Below the pieces are notes generated by a model. That model was not told the origin of the DNA. It saw nothing but the letters and a program-made list of their open reading frames with translations, and ran no database searches. From the NCBI GenBank assembly GCA_020636375.1, contig JACJXZ010000014.1, positions 186,001 to 250,000 of the forward strand: 64,000 nt of DNA, in the 5' to 3' direction. Of the stretch, positions 1 to 8,611 are shown in pieces. Position 1 is the stretch's first letter, and each line of letters begins with the position of its first letter. The DNA is from Lewinellaceae bacterium. Lineage in GTDB: Bacteria; Bacteroidota; Bacteroidia; Chitinophagales; Saprospiraceae. The position numbers and the translations under genes were made by a program.

Positions 1-52
1 ACGGAGCTGGGGCCGTATGCATGTTCGCCGGACTGACTCGTGCCGCGATCAT

Positions 53-328
53 CCTGATCGCACGGCCAAACGCCCCAACACTCCAAACAAAACTCGTGCA
101 GCGATCATCCTGCCGCCGCAGGCAGCAGCCTGCTTGCCCTTACGCCAAAGGCAATGGCCGACGGCGTATGGCAGGCGGAGGCCTGATCGCACGGCCAAAC
201 GCCCCAACACTCCAAACAAAACTCGTGCAGCGATCATCCTGCCGCCGCAGGCAGCAGCCTGCTTGTCCTTACGCCAAAGGCAATGGCCGACGGCGTATGG
301 CAGGCGGAGGCCTGATCGCACGGCCAAA
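53..328. repeat. 129-bp tandem repeat, two copies plus edges
   Basis: Copy 1 (61-189) and copy 2 (190-318) are almost identical, with one visible C/T difference (136 against 265). A third start (319-328) breaks off after CACGGCCAAA. Upstream bases 41-60 resemble an eroded earlier copy. The period is 43 codons, so reading frames stay open through it on both strands, but no start, motif or neighbour supports a gene. Likely non-coding tandem duplication. Confidence 0.85.
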
Positions 329-406
329 ACCAACACCCTTTTGAAAAGCATGAATTCAGGAATTCTTGTTTTCATACTTTCAGTAAGTATACAAATTCCG
401 TAAACC

Positions 407-1486
407 ATGTTGCGTTTCCTATACCTCCTCTTCGCCCCGGCTCTGTTGCTGGTTCAATGCCAAAGCCCGCAGCAGGCTGCCGCTGTGCAGTTTGATCCCG
501 AAAAGGTGCCTTATCCCCTCCTCTCCAGTTACGCCTTTTTCACCGGCGAGCTCCGCGCCCTGCAGCCCAATGCCCGGGTGATGCCTTACGAGGTCATCAC
601 GCCCTTGTTTTCGGACTACGCGCACAAGGCGCGCTTCGTCTGGGTGCCGGAAGGGCGGCAGGCTGCCGTGAACGAAGAGGGAACGATCGAATTTCCGGAC
701 CATTCCATCCTGATCAAGAACTTCTACTATCCGGCCGACTTCCGCCGGCCGGAAGCCGGCCGGGACATGGTCGAAACCCGCCTGCTGGTCAAGCGTGACG
801 GTCAATGGGAAGCCTTCACCTACGTGTGGAACGAGGCGGATACCGACGCCGAACTGAATGTCATCGGCGATTTCCGGAACGTCAGCTGGACGGATGAGGC
901 CGGCCGGCCCCGCAGCCTGGAGTACGCCGTGCCCAACAAGAACCAGTGCAAGAGCTGCCACAACCGCAACAAGGAGCTGCTGCCCATCGGGCCCCGGGTG
1001 CGCCACCTGAACAGCGCCATGGCCTACCCCGACGGCAGCACCGCCAACCAATTGGCCAAATGGCAGGAAACGGGCCTGCTGGCCCCCGGCGACTGGGCCG
1101 CCCGCTTTGCGCCCCTCCCCGATTGGGACGACCCCGCAAGCGGCACCGTTGAAGCGCGCGCACTGGCCTACCTGGAGGTCAACTGCGGGCACTGCCACCA
1201 CCCGGAAGGGCCGGCCCATACCACCGGCATGTACCTGACTACCGATTTTCGGGAAGAAAAAGGCAAGCTGGGCCTGTGCAAAGCGCCGGTGGCCGCCGGC
1301 AAGGGTTCCGGCGGGCGCCGGTTCGGCATCGCCCCCGGCCAGCCGGACAGCTCCATCCTCGTCTACCGCATGGAGGCCGACGGCCCCGGCGTCATGATGC
1401 CGGAGATCGGCCGCGCCGTGCCCCACGAGGAAGGCATCGCTTTGGTGAAGGAATGGATCGCGGGGATGGAGGGGGCGTGCAGGTGA
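407..1486 (+). CDS. SO2930-family diheme c-type cytochrome lipoprotein
   Basis: The protein has 359 residues. The N-terminus is a lipoprotein signal with a lipobox ending LLVQC (Cys18), so the mature protein should be lipid-anchored in the envelope. Two heme c motifs are visible, CKSCH at 181-185 and CGHCH at 260-264, each followed by features usual for covalent heme. Overall layout and length fit the SO2930 family of diheme cytochromes, whose members are thought to take part in envelope electron transfer; the electron partner is not known from this sequence. The ATG at 407 places the signal peptide directly at the N-terminus. It stands alone, with a non-coding repeat upstream and 256 bp without a gene downstream. 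Confidence 0.85.
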   Translation: MLRFLYLLFAPALLLVQCQSPQQAAAVQFDPEKVPYPLLSSYAFFTGELRALQPNARVMPYEVITPLFSDYAHKARFVWVPEGRQAAVNEEGTIEFPDHSILIKNFYYPADFRRPEAGRDMVETRLLVKRDGQWEAFTYVWNEADTDAELNVIGDFRNVSWTDEAGRPRSLEYAVPNKNQCKSCHNRNKELLPIGPRVRHLNSAMAYPDGSTANQLAKWQETGLLAPGDWAARFAPLPDWDDPASGTVEARALAYLEVNCGHCHHPEGPAHTTGMYLTTDFREEKGKLGLCKAPVAAGKGSGGRRFGIAPGQPDSSILVYRMEADGPGVMMPEIGRAVPHEEGIALVKEWIAGMEGACR

Positions 1487-1742
1487 GGGGATGGGTGTAT
1501 TGTTTGGTTTATGGCTCTAAGGAATTACGCAAATAGAATTTGTGATTTCGGATCTGCGATTTCTGATGTTTGACTTGCCTGAAAACATCCCATCCATGTG
1601 TTCCCCCAAATCAAAAATCTCACATCTCACATCACACATAGCAAATCCTGCCCACTCTCCTTGCTCCAATGAGCTCATGAACCTTCTCCTGTGACTTCCC
1701 GTTACACCTTCGTCAAAAAGAGCGTACAAAAAAACGGATACC

Positions 1743-2414
1743 ATGAAAAAGCTTTTTTCCCTTTCTATCCTATTGATCAGTGCGGCCATCCTCCACGCCC
1801 AGGCCTACCAAGAAGGCCCTCAAATGATGAGCCGGGGCGAGAACAACAGTTTTACCATCGATTTCAACGTCGGCAACGCTGACGCCATCGCCGATCTGTG
1901 GGTGGACTACCAGAAAGACTTCAAAGCCAAAAAACCGAAACTCGACAAGAAGGCCAACGAATACTTTGCCGACGACGCCCGCATCGACAAGATCAGCGAC
2001 AACACCATCGACATCTACTCCAAGGTGGCCCGCAAATCGGACAAAGGCGCCGTGCTGACCATCTGGTTCGACCTGGGCGGCGCCTACCTGTCCTCCAACC
2101 GCCATCCGGACCGCATTGCCGGTGCCAGAGAATGGATGGCCGGCTTCGAGCAGGTGGTCAAAGCCGCCTTCGCCAAAGAAGCCCTGGAGGCGGAAGAAGC
2201 CATGCTGAAAGACCTCGGCAAAGAGTTGAAAGACCTGGAGAAAGAAAAGGAGAACGCCGCCAAAGAAGTGGAAAAACTTCAGGAAGAACTGGAAGCTGCC
2301 CGGCAGAAAGTAGCGGAGACGGACGAGGCACTGGGCTCCAAGCAGCAGCAGATCATGGAGCAGGAGAAAGCCGTGGAAGCGGCAAAGGCGAAGGTGAAGA
2401 AGATGAGGAAGTAA
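1743..2414 (+). CDS. Secreted coiled-coil protein of unknown function
   Basis: The 223-residue product starts with a clear Sec signal peptide (MKKLFSLSILLISAAILHAQ). Residues 21-135 form a compact region rich in charged and aromatic residues, and residues about 138-222 are a long Lys/Glu-rich heptad-patterned coiled coil that runs to the C-terminus. I do not recognise an enzymatic motif. It is probably periplasmic or surface-bound; the coiled coil suggests oligomerisation. The stop codon is one base away from the start of the glycosylase gene, so the two are likely cotranscribed although their functions look unrelated. Confidence 0.7.
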   Translation: MKKLFSLSILLISAAILHAQAYQEGPQMMSRGENNSFTIDFNVGNADAIADLWVDYQKDFKAKKPKLDKKANEYFADDARIDKISDNTIDIYSKVARKSDKGAVLTIWFDLGGAYLSSNRHPDRIAGAREWMAGFEQVVKAAFAKEALEAEEAMLKDLGKELKDLEKEKENAAKEVEKLQEELEAARQKVAETDEALGSKQQQIMEQEKAVEAAKAKVKKMRK

Positions 2415-2415
2415 A

Positions 2416-3096
2416 ATGTCCTTTGCCCAGCGTGTCTTAGATTTCAACCGCAGCCTGCAGCCGGATTGGCAGCTGCCGGCCCACGTAGAACTCCTCTACC
2501 CCTACGACGGAGAGGAAACCTGGCGGGCCATGGAAGCCTTTTACCGGAAGTACTACAGCGACGGCAACCCCCGGGTGGCCATCTTCGGCATCAACCCAGG
2601 GCGGTTCGGGGCGGGCGTCACCGGCGTGCCCTTCACCGACCCCATCCGCCTGGAGGCGGAGTGTGGCATCGAAAACGGGTTCCGGAAAAAGCCGGAGCTG
2701 TCCTCCGAGTTCGTCTACCGCATCGTCAACGCCTGGGGCGGGCCGGAGGCGTTCTACCAAAAGTTTTACATCACCTCCCTCAGCCCCCTGGGTTTCACCA
2801 AAGACGGCAGGAACTACAACTACTACGACGACAAAGAGCTAGAGCGTGCCGTGGAGCCGCACATCATCGCCAACATCCGCGCCCAGATCGGGCTGGGCGT
2901 CAGCGGCCGGGCCGCCTTGTGCATGGGGCAGGGCCAGAATATGAAATATTTCGAAAAGCTCAACGAGGCGCACGGCTTCTTCCGGCAGGTGATCCCCCTG
3001 CCACACCCCCGCTGGGTGATGCAGTACCGGCGCAAAAGGCTGGAGGAGTTTGTGGGGCTGTATCTGGAGAAGCTGCGGGCGGCGGCGGAAGTTTAG
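2416..3096 (+). CDS. SMUG2-like uracil-DNA glycosylase family protein (DUF4918)
   Basis: The 226-residue cytoplasmic protein carries the two hallmark loops of the SMUG branch of the uracil-DNA glycosylase superfamily. One is a GINPGRFGAG-type active-site loop beginning at Gly58, with Asn60 at the SMUG1-like position, followed by TGVPF. The other is a HPRW motif with His197 near the C-terminus, in the place of the DNA-intercalating/catalytic loop. Length fits the SMUG2 group. The expected role is excision of uracil or oxidised/deaminated pyrimidines in base-excision repair. It begins one base after the coiled-coil gene. The exact base specificity cannot be read from sequence. Confidence 0.85.
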   Translation: MSFAQRVLDFNRSLQPDWQLPAHVELLYPYDGEETWRAMEAFYRKYYSDGNPRVAIFGINPGRFGAGVTGVPFTDPIRLEAECGIENGFRKKPELSSEFVYRIVNAWGGPEAFYQKFYITSLSPLGFTKDGRNYNYYDDKELERAVEPHIIANIRAQIGLGVSGRAALCMGQGQNMKYFEKLNEAHGFFRQVIPLPHPRWVMQYRRKRLEEFVGLYLEKLRAAAEV

Positions 3097-3129
3097 TTTT
3101 AGGGACAGGGAGCTTAATTTGGTTTCATT

Positions 3130-3152
3130 GACGCGGACCTGGAGGTCCGCGC
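3130..3152. repeat. REP-like hairpin, copy 1
   Basis: GCGGACCT-GG-AGGTCCGC forms a near-perfect stem with a 2-base loop and is followed by GCTCC. The same hairpin with the same flanking bases recurs at 5430-5455, which marks it as an interspersed repeat, not a gene-specific terminator (there is no T-tract). Next to it, 3174-3215 holds a TGCTTTCGGCA-like piece that resembles the sequence at 39301-39325. Confidence 0.7.
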
Positions 3153-3361
3153 TCCAGCTTTTTGCGCAAACCTAGCGCTTTCGGCAGTAAATAACGGGGG
3201 AGTTATTTCACCGCCAGGAGCAACATGCCGTTAATCGTTACTGGTTAATAACCAGTGCTTTACAGCAGTGTCGGGCGCAATAACAAATTTTACCCGGCTC
3301 GAAGAGACGGGAACCAGTAATTGCCCCCGAACTTCGTTCCGGCTGCACTAGCTCCGGGCCA

Positions 3362-3805
3362 TCACCGCCTGACTCCCCGGCAATCCAATTTATAATCCCC
3401 GTACCGGAATTCATAAAACCGGAGGGAATCCTGCTCCGGGTAAAAGGCGGCCTCGGTAATGGAGTGGTAAGTAGAAGAAGGAAGTTCGAATACGACAACC
3501 TGCCCCTCCTGTGTCAGGGGCAGCGTCCTGCCGTCCACCTTAATGCTATCCTCCGGGGCGCCGGCTGTTTCCACCAGGATGTCCCGCTCCATCACTTCGG
3601 TGGAGGGTGGGCCGTAGAAGGCATAATAGTAAACGTTTTCGCAGGTGCAGGCATACGTCCCGGCCAGATAGTCAGCCAGGGTAAGGGCATCGGAAGGAGA
3701 ATAGGTATCCTTTCCGCAGCCGGCAACCAGCAGCAGCCCTCCCAAGCCCGAAACCAACAGGAGGGACAAGAACCGGAAGCGAAGGGCAAACGACATGTTT
3801 TTCAT
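3362..3805 (-). CDS. Small lipoprotein, function unknown
   Basis: Translation from the ATG at 3805 gives 147 residues beginning with a Lys/Arg-bearing n-region and a long hydrophobic stretch ending LLLVAGC, a good lipobox with Cys30. The mature part contains TYACTCENVYYY and several strands rich in Tyr, Thr and Val, typical of small envelope lipoproteins, but I cannot assign a family. The open frame extends further upstream to 3958, but that extension would bury the signal peptide, so the internal start is preferred. No operon partner is adjacent. Confidence 0.6.
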   Translation of the reverse strand: MKNMSFALRFRFLSLLLVSGLGGLLLVAGCGKDTYSPSDALTLADYLAGTYACTCENVYYYAFYGPPSTEVMERDILVETAGAPEDSIKVDGRTLPLTQEGQVVVFELPSSTYHSITEAAFYPEQDSLRFYEFRYGDYKLDCRGVRR

Positions 3806-4230
3806 GAGCAACTTTTTAAAGGAGTTTGGAAATACTCCCATCCGGACAGCGGCCGCGAGCAGGGTGTTTGCGGCTTCGATCTTATACTTAACGGCAATAT
3901 GTTTTCCCGCACACAATGTGTCGGGAAAACCTATTGCAGCGTAGTATAAAAATATCAAAAAGAAACAGGGATTGTTACCCCGGCAACCGGTAAAAAAATG
4001 CGGAAACCCCGGAATGTCAGTTGGATTGCAGCGGTTCGATTTTTGGTAATTTAATCTTATAATTAAAGTTTAATCATCATTGTTTTGCCTATTCGGAATT
4101 AATCCACTATATTTATATCTGATTTACACATTACCCAACTTGCTAAGAAGGCTCTGCGAGGGTTTGTATCGGATGCAAATCCCGCGTTGATAACTGGTTA
4201 CCTGCTCCGGCGGGCAACTCTAAAAGCTGT
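3806..4230. other. Gene-free AT-rich stretch
   Basis: No supported gene. The segment 4010-4140 is clearly AT-rich and may hold promoters. The frame of the following toxin-like gene is open from 4147, but no ATG is seen in it before 4231. Confidence 0.4.
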
Positions 4231-4749
4231 ATGCCTATGCTCAGGCAAGTTGGAACGCCGATAGCAGAACCGCCGCCGCCCCGCCCGGGCCGGCAGCCGG
4301 CAGCCCGGTTGTTGCTGGCCGCTTTTGTTTTTTGCATGGTGATGGGAATTAAGGAGTTCATCGTCTGGAAGGACGGCAGGCCGGAACTGGCACCCTGGCG
4401 GAAAGCGAAGCTGGAACGGGAGTTGGAGGAAATTGATAACGCCGAACAGTACGTCTTATTGGCGGATGTTGACGGATGGTATGAATGCTTTAATTGTTAT
4501 GGCATGCCACAAATTTTTTTGTTCGAAGATGAAGTATGGAAGTATGGCGTCACTACCAAAGGGGAAAAAGGAAGATACAGGGATGGTATGCCTTTTGAAA
4601 ACTTAGTATATTTGACAGAATACGAGGGACCCGTTAATGAATGCCTGAAGTGGGAGAAGATAAAAATTTATAATTACGCGTTATTGCCGGAGAACCTAAA
4701 ACGGGATAGGCCCTTGAAACGGCCTCCGGGGAATAAACAGGACAACTAA
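4231..4749 (+). CDS. Orphan polymorphic-toxin-like C-terminal domain
   Basis: The 172-residue frame has a Pro-rich and hydrophobic N-terminal part (about 1-40) and a conserved-looking C-terminal domain (about 60-172). That domain contains EVWKYGVTTKGEKGRY, a central LTEYEGP strand, EKIKIYNYALLPEN and a terminal RPPGNKQDN. I relate this pattern, from memory of family sequences, to a nuclease-like toxin tip found in Bacteroidota; the KYGVT...GRY arrangement recalls GIY-YIG/URI nucleases, which is an inference. The body of the gene is more AT-rich than its surroundings. The next gene starts 2 bases after the stop, as an immunity gene would. A large N-terminal carrier domain is missing, so this may be a detached toxin tip. 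The start is uncertain. Confidence 0.5.
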   Translation: MPMLRQVGTPIAEPPPPRPGRQPAARLLLAAFVFCMVMGIKEFIVWKDGRPELAPWRKAKLERELEEIDNAEQYVLLADVDGWYECFNCYGMPQIFLFEDEVWKYGVTTKGEKGRYRDGMPFENLVYLTEYEGPVNECLKWEKIKIYNYALLPENLKRDRPLKRPPGNKQDN

Positions 4750-4751
4750 AC

Positions 4752-5168
4752 ATGAAAGAACATTCCGGTTTCTATACCAGCGCGGTTTTTTGGAAAGATT
4801 TTCGGGAGAAGGCTTTATCCGTCAAAAAAGTCAGGCATCTTCTTAACGATAATTTGTCCTTGGATAAATATGGGAGTGGGATAAAAAGCTTCTCATTTGT
4901 ACCCATTGCAACTCGTCCCAACAATACGCTTCACGAAGAAATAATAAAATATTCCAGTGATAAAAAAGAGATGAATGTGGCCCTGAAACTGGATTTTAAA
5001 GCGGTATCCGATTCAGATGAAAGTGCCTTTTTACAACTATTAGCCCACCTTTTTCTCCGTGCCATCGACGAAGCCCCCCAACACAAAGTCCGGGATTTCG
5101 ACTGGCCCCGCTTCCGGCAGGACGTGGCTGAATTGTTCCAGGCGGAAGGGTGGCTGCAGGCGGCGTAG
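4752..5168 (+). CDS. Putative cognate immunity protein
   Basis: The 138-residue soluble protein has no signal peptide or membrane segment. It contains mixed charged helices and a C-terminal segment (from about residue 95) rich in Asp, Arg and Phe. I do not recognise a family. Its position two bases after the toxin-like gene, similar size to known immunity proteins and AT-rich 5' part support an immunity role. The last ~40 codons are visibly more GC-rich than the first ~100, so the gene may be a composite or its 3' end may have been replaced. Function is inferred from context only. Confidence 0.45.
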   Translation: MKEHSGFYTSAVFWKDFREKALSVKKVRHLLNDNLSLDKYGSGIKSFSFVPIATRPNNTLHEEIIKYSSDKKEMNVALKLDFKAVSDSDESAFLQLLAHLFLRAIDEAPQHKVRDFDWPRFRQDVAELFQAEGWLQAA

Positions 5169-5231
5169 GGCCTTCGGAACGAAGTTCCAGGGCAGTTGTC
5201 GGTTGTCAGTTGTTAGTTATTGCCCCAGTAG

Positions 5232-5363
5232 TTTCTCATGTAAGGTGCGCACGCGGCGAGAGGATGCCACGAAGGCACTAAAACACCAAATCCGCACTAA
5301 ATTTAGTGCGGATTTGGTGCCTTTGTGTTTTAGTGGCGACACGTGCACACTTTACGTGAGAAA
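5232..5363. repeat. Nested palindromic element with CACGAAGGCAC-type arms
   Basis: The centre at 5288-5315 is a perfect 28-base palindrome (AAATCCGCACTAAA and its complement). Around it lie GCCACGAAGGCACTAAAACACC / TTTGTGTTTTAGTGGC arms, and outermost TTTCTCATGTAAGGTGCGCAC against GTGCACACTTTACGTGAGAAA. The core wording (CCACAAAGACACAAAA) recurs in the elements at 8640, 8871 and 9777 and at 20050. No coding content. Confidence 0.75.
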
Positions 5364-5409
5364 TTGCTTGTGATTTTACGCAGCCGACATGAGGGTAATA
5401 TCATACTAA

Positions 5410-5455
5410 AAACCTGCTTGAAGCAGGTTTGCGCGGACCTGGAGGTCCGCGCTCC
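5410..5455. repeat. Paired hairpins including REP-like copy 2
   Basis: AAACCTGCTT-G-AAGCAGGTTT (5410-5430) is followed directly by the GCGGACCTGGAGGTCCGC hairpin also seen at 3130-3152. No T-tract follows either stem. Confidence 0.65.
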
Positions 5456-5531
5456 ATGTCCTCCGGCCACGAGAAATTTTAAAGTAAAGTAGTATTAAGT
5501 ATATGGACACAAATAATGACACATAAAACCG

Positions 5532-5658
5532 GGCTACCCGTCTGATGTTGGACACTCCATGCCTCCTGCACACGCTCGGCCTCGACTCCGCTCGGCTTTC
5601 CCCTTTCTGCTGTCCAGCGTTCGGCCGAGCTCACGCCGAGGCCCTCAGGCGGGTAGTC
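5532..5658. mobile_element. MITE family 1, copy A (8-bp target duplication)
   Basis: The ends GGCTACCCGTCTGA and, on the complement, GACTACCCGCCTGA form terminal inverted repeats. Both sides are flanked by TAAAACCG (5524-5531 and 5659-5666), an exact 8-bp target site duplication. The interior matches the element inserted in the ABC transporter gene at 12111-12212 over most of its length. It is 127 bp and non-coding, so it would depend on a transposase encoded elsewhere. Confidence 0.85.
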
Positions 5659-5690
5659 TAAAACCGACTCTAAGCCCCTGTTAATCAGTC

Positions 5691-5775
5691 ATTCACTAAT
5701 TCACTAATTCAGTCCCTCACTCATCCACTCATTTGGGGGACTTTCCGGAGTGCCCTCACGTATACACAAATGCAC
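5691..5775. repeat. Half copy of the GAGGGCACTCCGG repeat family
   Basis: The stretch with GTCCCTCACT, ATCCACTCATTTGGGGGACT and TTTCCGGAGTGCCCTCAC is nearly identical to the right half of the complete element at 54365-54536. The left half is absent here. It abuts the 3' end of the TonB receptor gene. Confidence 0.7.
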
Positions 5776-5782
5776 GCCCCCC

Positions 5783-8611
5783 CTAATGCCTCCAATCCCA
5801 CCCCCTTCTCTCCTCCTCCTTCCGCTCCGGGGCATTGCCGAAATTCCGGATTTGGTAGGTGAACGTCAGCATCACATACTGCTGCAGCACCTCGGTCTGT
5901 ATGTCCTCGATATACGCCTCGGTAACGTTGCGGCGGATGCTGGTATTCTGCTTCAGCAGGTCGAATACCGACAGCTGAAACTCACCGCGCTGGTTTTTGA
6001 ATACCTTTTTGGCTACGGCCACGTTCCAGAGCCAGTAGTTCTGGTCGAAGCCCTCGGACAGGCCGCTGTAGAGCTGGTGGTCGAGGGTGGTGCGGAAGAC
6101 CAGGCCGTTGGCGATGATCAGGTTGAGCAGCAGGCCGGAGCGCTGGCTGAAGTATTGGGTATTGAGGCGGGTGGAGAGGCTGTTGTCCACCGTGCTGAAG
6201 CTGGATTGGGAAGAGACGGTGAAGTCCACCTTTTCGCTGATGTTGCTGCTCAGCACCAGCCCCAGGCCGTAGGAGGTGTTGTCGGCGTAGTTGAGCGCGC
6301 CGTTCACCTGGCCCGGCTGGCGGCTGTAGTCGGCCGAGAGGTTGATGTTGAGGTTGGACTTCAGCAGCTTCACGGGCAGGCCGTAGGTCAGGAAGCCGCG
6401 CAGGTTGCGGTAGCCGCTGAGGTTGACGGGACGGACGAGTTGGGCGCCCTGCTGCAGGGTGATCCCTTCGGCGATGAGGGTATCCCGGGTAGCGGTAAAG
6501 GTATTGTTGCCAATGTAGTTGTCGGAATACTGGCCGGACAGCATGGCGTAGAAGACCGTCGACTTTTCCGTATTGGTGCTGGAATAGCGGCCGAACAGGC
6601 GGTGCGAGTAGTTTTGCTGCAGATCGGGGTTGCCCGTTTTCAGCCGCAGGGGGTTGCTGTTGTCGACGGCTTCCTGCAGCTGGCTGACGGAGGGCGGGTT
6701 GGTGCTGGCCCGGTAGCCCACCCGCAGGTTGCGCTGCTTGGAGAACTCGTAGCGGAAGAAGCCTCCCGGCACCAGGTTGTAAAAGTTGCGGCTCAGCTGA
6801 TCGGCCACCGGGAAGGCCTGCTCGCCTTCCAGCTGCGCCCACTGGTAATGGACGCGGGCAAAAAGCATGGCCTTTTCGCCCCGCATCCGGTAGCCCATAC
6901 CGGCGCGCTGCGCCAGGTAGTTGCTGCTGAAGGTGTTCGACAGAGCCGGGTTGAACAGGCGGTATTCTCCGCTGCCTGCTTCAGCGTCGAAGGTTTCCTG
7001 TTCCGATTCGCCCTTCTGGTAGGAGGCTTCGTAGTCGAACTGCACCATCCCTTCCTTGCCCAGCGGCTCGGTGTAGGACGCCCGGCTTTCGACCTCCCAA
7101 CCATCGGTGAATAAATCCGAAAACTGGTCCAGCGTATCCGACAGGGCGGCGTCTTCAAAGAAGGTATTTTCCGAGTACAGGTACCGCTGGCCGGTTTTGT
7201 TGTTGTAGTTCGTGTTCAGGTTGAGGGAGAAGGTGCGCCCCCGTTTGGCGAAGCGGTGGCGGAAGAGCAGCAGGTTGGAAAAGTCCAGCCCGTCGAGGTT
7301 GGGCGCCAGTTGGTAGAGGGCTTTGCTGGCCGGCTCATCGCCGAAGAGGGTCAGCCCGGCAGTATTTTCCGAGCCGTCGTTGTACTGCAGGCCGAGGCGC
7401 GGCACGATCAGTATGGAGTTGCTGGAGTCGATCTTGTAGTCGATGCGCAGGTTGAAGCGATGGTTGGTATTCAGGTTGGCGGTGCGGCTCTCCTCGTCGT
7501 AAATCTGCTGAAAGTCAGCGTTGGTAATGTAGTCGCGGTAGGCGGCCGTCATGGCGTCGTTGTCGCTGCGGTTAAAGAAGTAGCTGCCGGAGACGTCCGC
7601 TTTCTCTCCCCATTTATCTGTGTAGTTCAGGCCGAAGGCCTGGGTGGCGGAGATGCCGTTCTGCTCGCCGACCAGGAAGTCGCTGATGTCGCCGCCGCCG
7701 CCGCGCCGCCAGCGCCCGCCGCCCCTTCCGCCGCGCGCGCTCTGGCTGCCGCCAACGACGCCCAGCAGGTCTTCGCTGGAGAAGTTCTGCTGGTTGATAT
7801 TGTTGGCCTGCCCGATAAGGGAAATGCGGGTGTCCTTTTTAAAAATGTTGACGTTGCCGCCGGCCTGGTACTGGCCGTCGGGGCCGTAGCCGCCGTACAC
7901 CTTGCCGAACTGGCCGGCCCGCATGCCCGGCTTGGTAATGATGTTGATGGCCTTGGTGGTCTGCCCGTCGTCTACGCCGGTAAACTGCGCCTGGTCGCTC
8001 TGCCGGTCGAAGACCTGGATCTTGTCGATCACCTCGGCGGGCAGGTTGCGCAGGGCGGCCATGGGGTCGTTGCCGAAGAAGGGCTTGCCGTCGACCAGCA
8101 CCTCCTGGACGTTCTCCCCCTGGGCCTGCACCTGCCCGCCCTGGACGGACACCCCCGGCAGCTTGCCGACCAGGTTCTCGGCGCTGGCGTCGGGGTTGAC
8201 CTTGTAGGCGCCGGCGTTGAACTGGGTGGTGTCGCCCCTGACGGTGGCCGGAGGCAGCTTTTCCTTGACTACGGCCTCCTGGAGGTTGAGCGCCTCTTCT
8301 TCCAGGGCAAAACGGCCGGCCCGCACCGGGCTGTTCTCCACGGTTATTTCCTCTACGCGGGATTGGTACCCCAGGAAGGTAATCTTTAGTTCATAACTTC
8401 CCGGCCTGGCCATAAGCCGGAACCGGCCCGCCTCGTCGGCCACTGCCGACTGGACAAGGGCACCGTCCGTCCGGCTGGTAAGGCTGATGTGCGCGCCGGC
8501 AAGCGGCGCTTCGCCTTTGGCGTCTATCACCATCCCGAAAACGGGGAACTCCTGGGCGGAAGCTGCAGCGCCGAAGAACAGCGGCAGGAGGAAGAGCAGG
8601 TATTTTTTCAT
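5783..8611 (-). CDS. TonB-dependent receptor, outer-membrane beta-barrel family
   Basis: The 942-residue protein begins with a signal peptide (to about residue 19, ending ASA). A carboxypeptidase-regulatory-like domain spans about 22-105, followed by a plug domain about 125-235 with the DGKPFFGNDPMAALRNLPAE signature, and then a long barrel of alternating strands to the C-terminus. It should sit in the outer membrane and import or bind a ligand with TonB energy; the substrate is unknown. A Gly/Arg-rich insert (RGGRGGGRWRRGGGG, about 289-306) lies just after the first barrel strands. No SusD-like partner is adjacent, so it is not a classic polysaccharide-utilisation pair. Confidence 0.88.
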   Translation of the reverse strand: MKKYLLFLLPLFFGAAASAQEFPVFGMVIDAKGEAPLAGAHISLTSRTDGALVQSAVADEAGRFRLMARPGSYELKITFLGYQSRVEEITVENSPVRAGRFALEEEALNLQEAVVKEKLPPATVRGDTTQFNAGAYKVNPDASAENLVGKLPGVSVQGGQVQAQGENVQEVLVDGKPFFGNDPMAALRNLPAEVIDKIQVFDRQSDQAQFTGVDDGQTTKAINIITKPGMRAGQFGKVYGGYGPDGQYQAGGNVNIFKKDTRISLIGQANNINQQNFSSEDLLGVVGGSQSARGGRGGGRWRRGGGGDISDFLVGEQNGISATQAFGLNYTDKWGEKADVSGSYFFNRSDNDAMTAAYRDYITNADFQQIYDEESRTANLNTNHRFNLRIDYKIDSSNSILIVPRLGLQYNDGSENTAGLTLFGDEPASKALYQLAPNLDGLDFSNLLLFRHRFAKRGRTFSLNLNTNYNNKTGQRYLYSENTFFEDAALSDTLDQFSDLFTDGWEVESRASYTEPLGKEGMVQFDYEASYQKGESEQETFDAEAGSGEYRLFNPALSNTFSSNYLAQRAGMGYRMRGEKAMLFARVHYQWAQLEGEQAFPVADQLSRNFYNLVPGGFFRYEFSKQRNLRVGYRASTNPPSVSQLQEAVDNSNPLRLKTGNPDLQQNYSHRLFGRYSSTNTEKSTVFYAMLSGQYSDNYIGNNTFTATRDTLIAEGITLQQGAQLVRPVNLSGYRNLRGFLTYGLPVKLLKSNLNINLSADYSRQPGQVNGALNYADNTSYGLGLVLSSNISEKVDFTVSSQSSFSTVDNSLSTRLNTQYFSQRSGLLLNLIIANGLVFRTTLDHQLYSGLSEGFDQNYWLWNVAVAKKVFKNQRGEFQLSVFDLLKQNTSIRRNVTEAYIEDIQTEVLQQYVMLTFTYQIRNFGNAPERKEEERRGWDWRH

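Noticed and set aside
53..328. 129-bp repeats considered as a CRISPR array or repeat-protein gene
   Set aside because: Repeats are too long, have no spacers, and translations in each frame lack protein-like character.
1517..1789. 90-codon minus-strand frame after the cytochrome gene
   Set aside because: Overlaps the start of the coiled-coil gene and has no signal, motif or plausible start context.
3238..3498. 86-codon minus-strand frame overlapping the 3' end of the lipoprotein gene
   Set aside because: It lies in another frame of a supported lipoprotein gene and contains repeat sequence.
5263..5333. Repeat considered as a CRISPR repeat or attenuator
   Set aside because: Only one palindrome, no spacers or array, and its arms occur in other intergenic elements.
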